Source: Desulfacinum sp.
GTDB taxonomy: Bacteria; Desulfobacterota; Syntrophobacteria; Syntrophobacterales; DSM-9756
Assembly: GCA_014359885.1 (NCBI GenBank)
Contig: JACIYN010000042.1
Location: 1-64,000 of the forward strand
Length of the DNA: 64,000 bases
Reading direction: 5' to 3'
Below the pieces are notes generated by a model. That model ran no database searches. It was given only the letters and a program-made list of their open reading frames with translations, and was not told the origin of the DNA. Below are positions 1 through 7,710 of the stretch, in pieces; positions within the stretch are counted from its first letter, which is position 1, and every line of letters begins with the position of its first letter. Both the position numbers and the translations under genes were made by a program.

Positions 1-742
1 CCGAAAGGGTCGCCGCAATGAGCATCAGGACCTTTTCCCGTTCGGGATGTACCCCCACGGCCCATGCTTCCTGATCTCCCAGGGCCAAGACGTTCATACG
101 CCATCGCAACAGGAAGAGCACGGTGAAACCCGCGGTGAGAAAAGCCCAGGAATCCCGGAGTCGTTTCCAGTCGGCGTTGTGCAGATTCCCCATGGTCCAG
201 TGGACGATGGTCTGGAGCTTGAAAGGGTCGGTCAGGAATTGCACGATGGTCAACAGCGCCGTAAAGATTCCGGAAACAACGATCCCCGAAAGCACCAAAC
301 TCACCGAACTCACCGTTCTGCCCACCCTGCCCAGTAGATAACTACACCCGACGGCGAACATGCCACATGAAAAAGCCGACGGATACACGGGGAGCCACGC
401 CGTGACCATTGCGACGGCGGCGCCGAAGGCGGACCCGGACGAAAGTCCCAGGATGTAAGGAGAAACCAAGGGATTTCGAAACATGGCCTGCAGTGTGGCG
501 CCCGCGACCGCCAACGAGCCTCCGACCAGGAAGGTGAGCAGTATGCGGGGAACGCGGATATCCCAGACGATGGCGCGGACAAGATCCGCCCTTTCGCTGA
601 AGGGAGCCACCCCCAGGAGAGCGCCAAGCCACTGGAGCACGTCGGAAGCCGCCACGGAACCGGCCGGTCCCGTGAAAAGGGACAGAATCAGCAGCGGCCC
701 CGGAAGTCCGAAGACCACCATACGCCTAATCCGAAAAGCCAT
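1..742 (-). CDS. FecCD/BtuC-type ABC permease, 3' end off the window
   Basis: Inner-membrane permease of an iron-siderophore/cobalamin ABC importer. The reverse-strand frame is open from position 742 to the window edge, about 247 residues. It reads as a FecCD protein: a basic N-terminus (MAFRIRRM) before a first hydrophobic segment, then the family block VRAIVWDIRVPRILLTFLVG near residue 54, and AGATLQAMFRNPLVSPYILG about 30 residues later, followed by repeated membrane segments. I chose the ATG at 742, which overlaps the end of the binding-protein gene, because it supplies a positive N-terminus; the ATG at 721 is the alternative. It follows the binding protein directly, so the two form one importer. 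Its ATPase should lie to the left of the window. The substrate is not readable from sequence, but the upstream receptors suggest a corrinoid or metal complex. Confidence 0.85.
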   Translation of the reverse strand, partial: MAFRIRRMVVFGLPGPLLILSLFTGPAGSVAASDVLQWLGALLGVAPFSERADLVRAIVWDIRVPRILLTFLVGGSLAVAGATLQAMFRNPLVSPYILGLSSGSAFGAAVAMVTAWLPVYPSAFSCGMFAVGCSYLLGRVGRTVSSVSLVLSGIVVSGIFTALLTIVQFLTDPFKLQTIVHWTMGNLHNADWKRLRDSWAFLTAGFTVLFLLRWRMNVLALGDQEAWAVGVHPEREKVLMLIAATLS

Positions 743-1820
743 GGATCGCCACCCTGGCCACGGTCGAAGAGCCATAAAGTTTCTCAAGAAAGGCCATCCT
801 GCGGCCTTTCAGGTCCGTGTCCGGAAAGGCATCCGGGTGGAGCCAGGAAGCGACGGTCAAGATGGCCAGAGGGTACTTCAGCGTCCACAGGTCGCTGGTA
901 AAGATGTCGGGGAGCTCATGAACGCGTCCTTCTCGTACAGCCCGCACGAAGCGCCAGCGTGGGTCGGTCAGGATATGAGCCGGATCGCGCGCTTCGTTCA
1001 CCCACATCACGATCACTTCCGGGTCGGCTTGGAGCAGGCTTTCCCGGTGCACCACCAGATGCTCCCGGGGAAGGTGACCGAACACATTGCGCCCCCCGGC
1101 CGCCTCGAGGAGTTCATTGACCGTGGAGGTGCCTCCCGAGGTCTCCAAGTCGCCTTGAGCCCACATGAAATAGACCGACGGCCGATTCGACTTCCCGAGG
1201 GAATGGACGTAATCCCGAACCCATCGCTTTTCTTCCTCGGCGAGGCCGATGAGGGCCTCGGCCCGCTCGGCGGTGCCCGTCAGAATCCCCAGAGCTCTCA
1301 TCTCGCGATGGACATCCTCGAACCGCTCGATGAACACGCCGAAAACGGCCAAACCTCTCCGTTCCAAGGCCTGCACGGCTTCCGATTGGTGGGCCCAGAG
1401 CACCACCAGATCCGGCTTCAAGGCAACGACGGACTCCATGTTGATGAAATCCCAATTGCCCGGGGCGGCAAGGGTGCCGTTGCGGATCCGATCGTCCAGC
1501 GCCTCGTAATACGGTCGCACCGCACCTTGGTAGACGCTCCTGGGAACCCCCACGACACGGTCCTTCACCCCGAGCATATAAAGCCCCGATAGGGCGCTTT
1601 CGATGAGGCACACGATTCTTCGGGCGGGCTGCGGCAAGACAATCGTCTTACCGCGAAAATCCTCCACTCGGACGGACGCCGCCCAGACCGCGTCCCACGT
1701 CAACGCGACAACGATGACCACCACAACCGCATACCACCCCCAACACCCCATGGGGCTGCGCGCCGGCCGCACCGGAGCGGGATTCCGTTCCGCCCGGAAG
1801 CTGTTCTTTCCTTTCCACAT
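726..1820 (-). CDS. Periplasmic substrate-binding protein, FecB/BtuF family
   Basis: Captures a metal complex or corrinoid in the periplasm and delivers it to the adjoining permease. The 364-residue protein has a long N-terminus with a hydrophobic stretch at about residues 27-46 ending at a plausible signal-peptidase site (AVWAAS). The mature part begins with the family pattern VRVEDFRGKTIVLPQPARRIVCL, as in class III (helical-backbone) binding proteins, and has the typical 'MESVVALKPDLVVLW' segment near residue 130. An inner start at the later Met before GCWGWY would give a more usual signal length. A weak TGGAG precedes the first ATG. It lies 15 bp after the receptor gene (ending 1836) and overlaps or abuts the permease, so the three form one operon. 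The ligand is inferred from context only. Confidence 0.85.
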   Translation of the reverse strand: MWKGKNSFRAERNPAPVRPARSPMGCWGWYAVVVVIVVALTWDAVWAASVRVEDFRGKTIVLPQPARRIVCLIESALSGLYMLGVKDRVVGVPRSVYQGAVRPYYEALDDRIRNGTLAAPGNWDFINMESVVALKPDLVVLWAHQSEAVQALERRGLAVFGVFIERFEDVHREMRALGILTGTAERAEALIGLAEEEKRWVRDYVHSLGKSNRPSVYFMWAQGDLETSGGTSTVNELLEAAGGRNVFGHLPREHLVVHRESLLQADPEVIVMWVNEARDPAHILTDPRWRFVRAVREGRVHELPDIFTSDLWTLKYPLAILTVASWLHPDAFPDTDLKGRRMAFLEKLYGSSTVARVAIHGFSD

Positions 1821-1835
1821 GACTCCAAACCGCAG

Positions 1836-3839
1836 CTAGAAAACGAATTTGATCCCGCTTGTAAAGGCGAAGCCCGGGTCCTGGAACTGCCACGGCATCT
1901 CGAAGCGGTTATCCGTCAGATTGTAGAACCGCCCGTACACCGAAAGGATGGTGGTGTCCTTCGCCACCAGAAGCTTTTCCACATAAGCGTTGAGCACTTC
2001 ATAGCCGGGAAAGCGGTTGCGGCTCTGTTTGGAAGTACTGTCGTAGATCCTTCCGGCCACATGAAGATAGACACCGACCTTAATATCGTACGGGAGATCC
2101 ATGTCCGCACCGATGTTCCCCATGTGTTTGGGCACGAAGGGGACTTCCGCCCCATCCACGTCCGGGTCCTCGTCGTTTTCGATACTCGTATCCGTATAGG
2201 TATAATTGGCGAAAACACGCAGACGATCCAGGGGCCTGTAATGGACTTCCAGCTCAACACCGTACGAAGTGGAATCACCCGCGTTGATGTCCTGCGACTG
2301 GGATGGATTCTCACTCACGACCACCTGCACGATGTTATCCTTCACTTTGTTGTAAAATCCCCTCGCTCCGAAGCCCAACTCCTCGTAGGGTTTCCAGTCG
2401 AAGCCCACGTCGCCGCCCATGCCGGATTCCGGCTCCAGGTCCGGGTTGGGCAATCGGCCGTCCTTGCCGGGTACGCCGCGGTCCGAAGCCTTCAAGGTGC
2501 CCCCGACCGAATGGATGGACGGCGCCACGAAACTTGTGCCCACATTGGCATAGACGGCCAGGTTTCCGAAAACATGGTGGCGCACTCCGACACTCCACAG
2601 CCACTCGTCCCAGGATGCGGAATCGTCCTCCGGTTCCGCGCCGCTCAGAAGATCCACCTCATGCCTGGTGTAGGCGTAGCGCCCTCCCAGGCGGAGGATG
2701 GTCCTTCCCCAGACGAACTCCTCTTGGGCGTAGACCCCGTATTGCAGGGCGTCCGCATCGTTGGTCACCGAACGCACACCGGGGTCGGCGTAGGTCTTGT
2801 ACGAAGCCGTTTGAAAATCCGCACCGATCGTGAGCAGGCTTCCACCCCAGTGCTCAAGAGCCAAGGAAAAGTCCCCCGGAACGATTTCTTGGCGCACGCC
2901 GTCTTCTTCCCGCAAGGCAAGACTCGTCGGGTAGTTGTCTTCCTGCCAAGTGCGATCGTAATTCCTGTAGCCTACCTTGAAGGAAGCCGTCATCGCTTGG
3001 CTCAAGGGTAACTGGTACGCCGAATTGAGCGTCCAGTAGTCATGATCGAAACCGCGTTTGGGACGGCCGGCGTCGCCGTGATGATTCGTGTGATGGGCGA
3101 AAACGGACACTTTGTGACGCTCGTCACCGCTGACGAACCAGGTCATCTTGCCGTACAATTTGGTTTTCTGATATTCTGGATCGTCGATCATGTTCAGCCA
3201 AGAATCCTCTGTGCCGTAGTCGGTATAGTCCGAATCTTCCAGGCCGCCTCCCAGAAAGAAATGGACGTCCCCCACCGGTCGTTGGTGCAGGAAACGTATC
3301 GTCAGGGTGTTGTAAGATCCGTAGGAAGCATCCAGGAAGGTCCGCCTCTTGTCGAAACGCTCTTTGAGGAGGATATTGGTGGTTCCCGTCAGAGGGCTCT
3401 GGTTGCCGGCAAAGTCCATTCCCAGGTAGTTGGGGTAAAGGACGGCGGCCGGCCCGCGCTGGACTTCGATTCGATCGAAGGCGAGCACTTCCAGACTCTG
3501 CGGCTCAACGAACACGTCGATGGGCAAGCCTTCCAGCATGTACGTGTTGTACTTTTGAGAAAGTCCCCCCACGGAACCCCAGTTGGCATCGTTTCTGGAA
3601 AGGGGGCTGGCAAAAATCCCCGGCTGGTAGAGGAGCCAGTCGGCCACGTTCCCGTGACCCGAAACGATGACAGAGAGCTGCTCGGAATCCACAGTGTCCA
3701 CTTTCTGGGTCACATTGCCAGGCGTTCGGGGCAGTTTGGAGGCCGTCACCACCACGGGCTCCACGCTTTCCACGGCATGCAGCCCGTTGCCGAAGGCCAA
3801 AATCCCGATCAACACCGCACCAAAAAGGCCTCTCGCCAT
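1836..3839 (-). CDS. TonB-dependent outer-membrane receptor 1
   Basis: Outer-membrane beta-barrel receptor that imports a large ligand using TonB energy. It has 667 residues from the chosen start. A signal peptide (MARGLFGAVLIGILAFGNGLHA) is followed by the TonB-box-like PVVVTASKLP, then a plug with DRIEVQRGPAAVLYPNYLGMDFAG, and a barrel ending in the terminal aromatic (GIKFVF). The ATG at 3839 is preferred because GGAGGGAGGACC lies just upstream and the signal peptide starts there; the upstream extension lacks these features. It has its own sigma70-like promoter at 3988-4017 and is followed by a binding protein and permease, giving a complete importer. The plug motif VLYPN departs from the common ALYG of most receptors, and the weak similarity to BtuB leaves the ligand open. 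Confidence 0.9.
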   Translation of the reverse strand: MARGLFGAVLIGILAFGNGLHAVESVEPVVVTASKLPRTPGNVTQKVDTVDSEQLSVIVSGHGNVADWLLYQPGIFASPLSRNDANWGSVGGLSQKYNTYMLEGLPIDVFVEPQSLEVLAFDRIEVQRGPAAVLYPNYLGMDFAGNQSPLTGTTNILLKERFDKRRTFLDASYGSYNTLTIRFLHQRPVGDVHFFLGGGLEDSDYTDYGTEDSWLNMIDDPEYQKTKLYGKMTWFVSGDERHKVSVFAHHTNHHGDAGRPKRGFDHDYWTLNSAYQLPLSQAMTASFKVGYRNYDRTWQEDNYPTSLALREEDGVRQEIVPGDFSLALEHWGGSLLTIGADFQTASYKTYADPGVRSVTNDADALQYGVYAQEEFVWGRTILRLGGRYAYTRHEVDLLSGAEPEDDSASWDEWLWSVGVRHHVFGNLAVYANVGTSFVAPSIHSVGGTLKASDRGVPGKDGRLPNPDLEPESGMGGDVGFDWKPYEELGFGARGFYNKVKDNIVQVVVSENPSQSQDINAGDSTSYGVELEVHYRPLDRLRVFANYTYTDTSIENDEDPDVDGAEVPFVPKHMGNIGADMDLPYDIKVGVYLHVAGRIYDSTSKQSRNRFPGYEVLNAYVEKLLVAKDTTILSVYGRFYNLTDNRFEMPWQFQDPGFAFTSGIKFVF

Positions 3840-3960
3840 CGTCGGTCCTCCCTCCACATGACGCACCTCTGGGTCCGTTTCGGCACACCACCAAAACACC
3901 AACAAGGAAAACATGCGGCCTTCGCGGCGACGTTGGAAGAAAATGGGAAAAGGTCGGGGT

Positions 3961-4017
3961 CACATTTCGAATGTGAATTGTTGCTCGAATTTACTGGACC
4001 TGGGCCCCATCTGTCAA
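3961..4017 (-). promoter_or_regulatory. Sigma70-like promoter with downstream palindrome
   Basis: On the minus strand TTGACA (4017-4012) and TAAATT (3993-3988) are separated by 18 bp. An inverted repeat CACATT-CGA-AATGTG (3975-3961) lies just after the expected transcription start and could be a repressor site. It would give receptor 1 a start independent of the riboswitch upstream. Between it and the gene (3840-3960) I see only the ribosome-binding site. Confidence 0.55.
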
Positions 4018-4118
4018 GAACCGCGCACCACGGCTCAGGGACCCGCCAAGCCCCCGAACCCGGGCCCCTGAGCACCAAGAAACAGCGGGAGAAAAGGCCT
4101 CCTCACCCCGACAACACA

Positions 4119-4148
4119 ATGAAAAGGCCCACTTCGAGTGGGCCCTGG
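4119..4148 (-). terminator. Rho-independent terminator after receptor 2
   Basis: The hairpin GGCCCACT-CGA-AGTGGGCC is followed on the minus strand by TTTTCATTG. It sits about 65 bp past the stop of the receptor gene at 4212-6116 and separates that riboswitch-controlled gene from the operon to its left. Confidence 0.65.
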
Positions 4149-4211
4149 AAGCGGATTGGGGCGCTCCCCAAGCGGCTCGGAGCAATTGCCCCTCGCGAAA
4201 GGACATGGGCG

Positions 4212-6116
4212 TCAAAAACGGATCTCGTAACCCACTTTCACCAACCGTCCAACCTCGTAATAGACATATCGGTTGCTGGCATCTTCCGAGAGATCTCCGG
4301 AAACCTGGACTTCCTGGTCAAAGAGATTGTCCACGCCAAAGGTCAGGAAACCCTTCCCCAATTTCCACTTGGAGTAGAAGTTGACAACAGCGTGGCTTTC
4401 CAAGTTTCGCTCCCTGGAGCTGAGGACCTGGCAGTTGAGATCCCACACCAGCGGTTCGCTCAGGTGCTCGAGCCCCACGGTGGCCTGGAACTTGGGCCCG
4501 GTCCGATAATCCACGCCCGACGCATCCTCGGCGACGGGATCGGCCCAATAGCCGTTGATGTAAACGGAAAGCGCCTGCGCCCAACCTGAGAGGGCGAGAA
4601 ACGGGTTGACACCGATGCTCCACTCGATGCCCGTGGATTCGTAGTCGCCGGCATTGAAGTAAGTGAGGGGGTAGCCCCGGGATCGGTCGATTTCGATTTT
4701 GTCTGTATAGGCCATGTGGAAGGCGGCCAGCCGAAGCCGCAGGGCGGGAACATCGTACTTCACCCCCGCCTCGTAGGTCCATCCCTCCTCCGGGCCTAGC
4801 TCCGGATTTCCCTTGAGGAAGGAACTCTCGTAATACAAATTGTTGAACGTAGGTGCCCGAAACGCTTTACCGGCGTTGGCGAAGAGACTCAGCCTGTCGC
4901 TGCAGGCGAAGGTAAGACCGAAACTGGGCAAGAAACGGTCGGAGTCGCTGGCTCCCGAAGCGGCATCGATGAATTGCTCCCGAGCCCCCACCGTGGCGGT
5001 GAGTCGCTTCATGAACCGTTTTTTCGCTTGGAAAAAGAGCGCGTAGTCATTCCGGTGGCGCCGGCCGTATTGGTTGTTGTAATCCGCGCCGCGGTAGATC
5101 CAGTCCGCCCCCATGTTGAGCTCCCATCCCGACAGGGTGAATCGATAATCGGTTTCCATGCCCACGTTGTAGTTCTTGTTTTCATCCATTGGTTCATCCG
5201 GGTCGGTGTATTCGTCCCGTCGCATCTCGTCATAGGTACCGAAGACCTTCGCCCGAAAAGACCGGGTTTCATAGCGGAAGTTGACGAAATTCTTGGCGTA
5301 GTCCTGATCCGTACCTTCATGGGGCTTCGCGTCGCCGTCGTACTGCTTCTGGAAGCCGGTGGTGTAGTAGGACCCAAGGTAGTCCAGGTGGAGGTGCTCC
5401 CCCAGACGGGCATTGAGGTTCCATGCGTACCGATCGGTTGGGTCCAGGTCATAACGATACTTCTGGGAGAAACTGCGGGAGATTCCCTTCTGTCCGCCCA
5501 GGTGCTGATACTGGAACCCCACGTTCACTCCCGGGAGGGAGGCTGAAAGGCTGTGGTTATGGTAGGATTCGTTGCCCAGCTGAACCGCTCCCGTGAAGGC
5601 TGTCTCCGACCGGGTTTCCTTGGTGATGATGTTGATGACCCCGCTCATGGCGTCCGCGCCGTAAAGGGTGGAAGCGGCCCCTTTCAGGATTTCGACCCGA
5701 TCGATCTGATCCAACGGGATGGTGTCCAGGTCATAGGCATGGCCGGCGGCCCCCTGAATCGGAGATCCGTTGATGAGCACCAATTCGCCGTCCTTGATGC
5801 CGCGAATGGACAAGGTGCTGTTCATGCCACCGTGGGATATCCCGAGGGGGGCGAGGGCCCGGTAGGAAAATCCGCCCAGCCGCTGAAGGGCGTCCACGAC
5901 GGTGGCGGCCCCGGTTTTTTTGAGTTCCTCGCTCGAAACAACGGTAACGAAACGGGGGCTTTCTTTTTCTTCCATGGGGAAACGCTCCGCCGTTACCGTG
6001 ATGGGACTGATTGGGAGGGCCCGTTCGGCGGTCTCTCCCCACCCAACGTCCGTCACCCCCCAGGTCAGCGTGAAAACAAAAATCCACAGCCAGAAAATGC
6101 CCGTTCGCCTTTCCAT
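4212..6116 (-). CDS. TonB-dependent outer-membrane receptor 2, BtuB-like, cobalamin-riboswitch controlled
   Basis: Probable corrinoid receptor of the outer membrane, 634 residues. It has a signal peptide (MERRTGIFWLWIFVFTLTWG), a TonB box (SPITVTAERFP), a plug with DQIDRVEILKGAASTLYGAD and AMSGVINIITK, and a barrel whose motif ANAGKAFRAPTFNNLYY is common to BtuB-type receptors. The chain ends in a terminal Phe (KVGYEIRF). The ATG at 6116 is chosen because AAAGGAGGATT precedes it and it begins the signal peptide; the frame runs open further upstream through the riboswitch, which is not expected to be translated. A cobalamin riboswitch and terminator lie directly upstream, which is the best evidence that the ligand is a cobalamin or related corrinoid. 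Confidence 0.92.
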   Translation of the reverse strand: MERRTGIFWLWIFVFTLTWGVTDVGWGETAERALPISPITVTAERFPMEEKESPRFVTVVSSEELKKTGAATVVDALQRLGGFSYRALAPLGISHGGMNSTLSIRGIKDGELVLINGSPIQGAAGHAYDLDTIPLDQIDRVEILKGAASTLYGADAMSGVINIITKETRSETAFTGAVQLGNESYHNHSLSASLPGVNVGFQYQHLGGQKGISRSFSQKYRYDLDPTDRYAWNLNARLGEHLHLDYLGSYYTTGFQKQYDGDAKPHEGTDQDYAKNFVNFRYETRSFRAKVFGTYDEMRRDEYTDPDEPMDENKNYNVGMETDYRFTLSGWELNMGADWIYRGADYNNQYGRRHRNDYALFFQAKKRFMKRLTATVGAREQFIDAASGASDSDRFLPSFGLTFACSDRLSLFANAGKAFRAPTFNNLYYESSFLKGNPELGPEEGWTYEAGVKYDVPALRLRLAAFHMAYTDKIEIDRSRGYPLTYFNAGDYESTGIEWSIGVNPFLALSGWAQALSVYINGYWADPVAEDASGVDYRTGPKFQATVGLEHLSEPLVWDLNCQVLSSRERNLESHAVVNFYSKWKLGKGFLTFGVDNLFDQEVQVSGDLSEDASNRYVYYEVGRLVKVGYEIRF

Positions 6117-6162
6117 GCAGAATCCTCCTTTCGTCAGCCAAGCAGCCTCCCTTGGATGAAAC

Positions 6163-6200
6163 AAAAAAAATCCCCGAAGCCCTTCTTGGACTTCGGGGAT
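6163..6200 (-). terminator. Riboswitch expression-platform terminator
   Basis: On the minus strand the stem TCCCCGAAG/CTTCGGGGA is followed by eight T. It lies between the cobalamin aptamer and receptor 2, so ligand binding probably favours this terminator and shuts off the gene. Confidence 0.85.
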
Positions 6201-6264
6201 TGCACCCTGGTAAACTTCATCCCGCATCGCCCCAAGCGTGTCTCGCGCACGCGGGCGAAGAAAC

Positions 6265-6437
6265 CCCAGGCAGGTCTTCTGACTCACGGATCGCCCTACT
6301 CTCCGCGCCTTCCCGCTACAGATCCCCCGTAACAGTGGCCTTCGTGCGGATTTCGTCCCCGTTCACAGCGGCGGGACCGTTCCCGATTTTCACGGGATTC
6401 CCTTTTGAGCCGGCCACGGGCCGGCACCTGAGGTTTG
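6265..6437 (-). promoter_or_regulatory. Cobalamin riboswitch (minus strand, for receptor 2)
   Basis: The minus strand carries the aptamer blocks in order: AGGTGCC, AAAAGGGAATCCCGTG, CCCGCCGCTGTGA, GCCACTG, GGGAAGGC and the B12 box AGTCAGAAGACCTGCCT (6284-6268). This is the standard AdoCbl/Cbl riboswitch arrangement. It is followed by a terminator and receptor 2. Expected behaviour is repression when intracellular cobalamin is sufficient. Confidence 0.95.
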
Positions 6438-6450
6438 TACTTTTTGGACC

Positions 6451-6478
6451 ATTCTACTCACGAACCCATCGCCGTCAA
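6451..6478 (-). promoter_or_regulatory. Promoter for the minus-strand cobalamin riboswitch
   Basis: TTGACG (6478-6473) and TAGAAT (6456-6451) with a 16-bp spacer on the minus strand place the start just before the aptamer. Confidence 0.55.
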
Positions 6479-6562
6479 CGCACATTTTCGAGAAACTTTG
6501 CAGCACCCGTCAAGAGATCCTCCTCGCCTGCCGTTGCGCCTGTCGAGTTGGCGGATTTTTTG

Positions 6563-6592
6563 TTGACAGCTTTCTCACGTCCGCTGTATAAG
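6563..6592 (+). promoter_or_regulatory. Promoter for the TonB/chelatase operon
   Basis: TTGACA (6563-6568) and TATAAG (6587-6592) with an 18-bp spacer. The predicted start near 6599 coincides with the 5' edge of the plus-strand cobalamin riboswitch, which supports both calls. Confidence 0.7.
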
Positions 6593-6600
6593 GCGATCGT

Positions 6601-6757
6601 CCAGGTGCTCGTACCGAGCTTAAGAGGGAACCCCGTGGGAATCGGGGACGGGCCCGCCGCTGTGATCGGGGACGAAAGCTGCATAAGGCCACTGTCCGCT
6701 TGAGGATGGGAAGGCGCAGCCGGTAGGAGGATCCGAGAGTCAGAAGACCTGCCTGGA
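6601..6757 (+). promoter_or_regulatory. Cobalamin riboswitch (plus strand, for the TonB/chelatase operon)
   Basis: The aptamer blocks are present in order: AGGTGCTC, AAGAGGGAACCCCGTGGGAA, CCCGCCGCTGTGAT, GCCACTGTC, GGGAAGGC and the B12 box AGTCAGAAGACCTGCCT (6738-6754). The element is back-to-back with the minus-strand copy about 165 bp away and is followed by its own terminator. It should control the twelve-gene operon that begins at 6916. Confidence 0.95.
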
Positions 6758-6824
6758 CGCTGTGGGTTACGGCCACGCGGACGGTGCCGTACCTGAACGA
6801 AGCATCTGTGGATAGAAACGGGAC

Positions 6825-6860
6825 ATCCCGGATCGACCAAGTCGGTCCGGGATTTTTTTA
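6825..6860 (+). terminator. Riboswitch expression-platform terminator
   Basis: The stem ATCCCGGA/TCCGGGAT (6825-6853) is followed by a run of seven T. It lies between the plus-strand cobalamin aptamer and the first gene at 6916, as expected for transcriptional control. Confidence 0.85.
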
Positions 6861-6915
6861 TTGGGGCCTTCCCGTGCCATCGGAAGCCACGTAGATCCAA
6901 GCGGGAGAGAACCAC

Positions 6916-7710
6916 ATGGGCGATCGAGCCTTCTGTCACGGTTTCTTCAAACAAGCGGGGATGCAGCTTCTTCTTTGTCTCTTCCTTTTGACCGCGCCGC
7001 TTTCGGCCGGGGCCGGCACCCGGGAAGAGATCGAGACGCCGGTACGCCAGTCCTTGACCACCCTGAAAGAGATTCAACAACAAGAAGAAGAATGGCGGGA
7101 GGAAAAAGAAAAGCTGACCGCCCGATTCGAGGAGCTTCAAAAGCGGCAAAGGGAGATGAAGGATCGCACGGAGGCGATGCGCCGGCAGATCGAGGCCGCT
7201 CAAGGACGGGTTGCCGATAAGGAAAACCGACTCGCCCGCATCGAAGAATTGGCCTCCCACATGCACTCCTTTTTGGAAGACGTCCTGACCACCCTCAAGA
7301 CCCGTGTGGAGGACGATCCGCCGTTCTTGACGGGCGAACGCCGGGAAAGAATCCGCCGCTTGGAAAGCCTGATGGCGGATCCCGATGTGGCGATCAGCGA
7401 AAAGTACCGCAAGGTGATGGAAGCTCTGCAAGTGGAAGCCGAATACGGCTTCACCATCGAAACCTACCAGGAGACCGTAACCCTCGAGGGCCGCAGCCGG
7501 GTGGTGGATATTTTCCGCCTGGGACGGCTGGCCCTCTACTGTCTGAGCCTGGACGGCCGGCATGGGGGTTGGTTCGACCCCGTCACCGGGGCCTGGCAAT
7601 CTTTGCCCTCCGCGTACAACCCGGCCCTGCGCGCGGCCATCGACATCGCGGCCAAGCGACAACCCATTGAGTTGCTCTCGTTGCCCCTGGGGAGGTTGGC
7701 GGTTCCATGA
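6916..7710 (+). CDS. DUF3450-type coiled-coil protein of a TonB system
   Basis: Secreted coiled-coil accessory protein found with a particular class of TonB/ExbB operons; its molecular role is not known. The 264 residues begin with a signal peptide (LLLCLFLLTAPLSAGAG). A long Glu/Lys/Arg-rich coiled coil follows at about residues 40-120, then a small conserved globular C-terminus including VDIFRLGRLALYCLSLDG and the GGWFDP stretch, as in DUF3450 proteins. It is the first gene after the riboswitch and its stop overlaps the start of the ExbB gene by 4 bp, so the two are translationally coupled. It probably sits in the periplasm or on the inner membrane and works with the long periplasmic part of that ExbB. 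Confidence 0.8.
   Translation: MGDRAFCHGFFKQAGMQLLLCLFLLTAPLSAGAGTREEIETPVRQSLTTLKEIQQQEEEWREEKEKLTARFEELQKRQREMKDRTEAMRRQIEAAQGRVADKENRLARIEELASHMHSFLEDVLTTLKTRVEDDPPFLTGERRERIRRLESLMADPDVAISEKYRKVMEALQVEAEYGFTIETYQETVTLEGRSRVVDIFRLGRLALYCLSLDGRHGGWFDPVTGAWQSLPSAYNPALRAAIDIAAKRQPIELLSLPLGRLAVP

Noticed and set aside
483..1592. Long plus-strand open frame opposite the binding-protein gene
   Set aside because: It is antisense to a clear FecB-type gene, has no signal peptide or domain, and long antisense frames are common in GC-rich DNA.
3042..4589. Plus-strand open frame of about 515 codons across the receptor 1 and 2 genes
   Set aside because: It spans two receptor genes and the promoter/terminator gap on the other strand; the translation has no family features.
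6475..7662. Minus-strand open frame through the riboswitch and the DUF3450 gene
   Set aside because: It runs through a certain riboswitch and antisense to a coiled-coil gene; the apparent open frame reflects codon bias.
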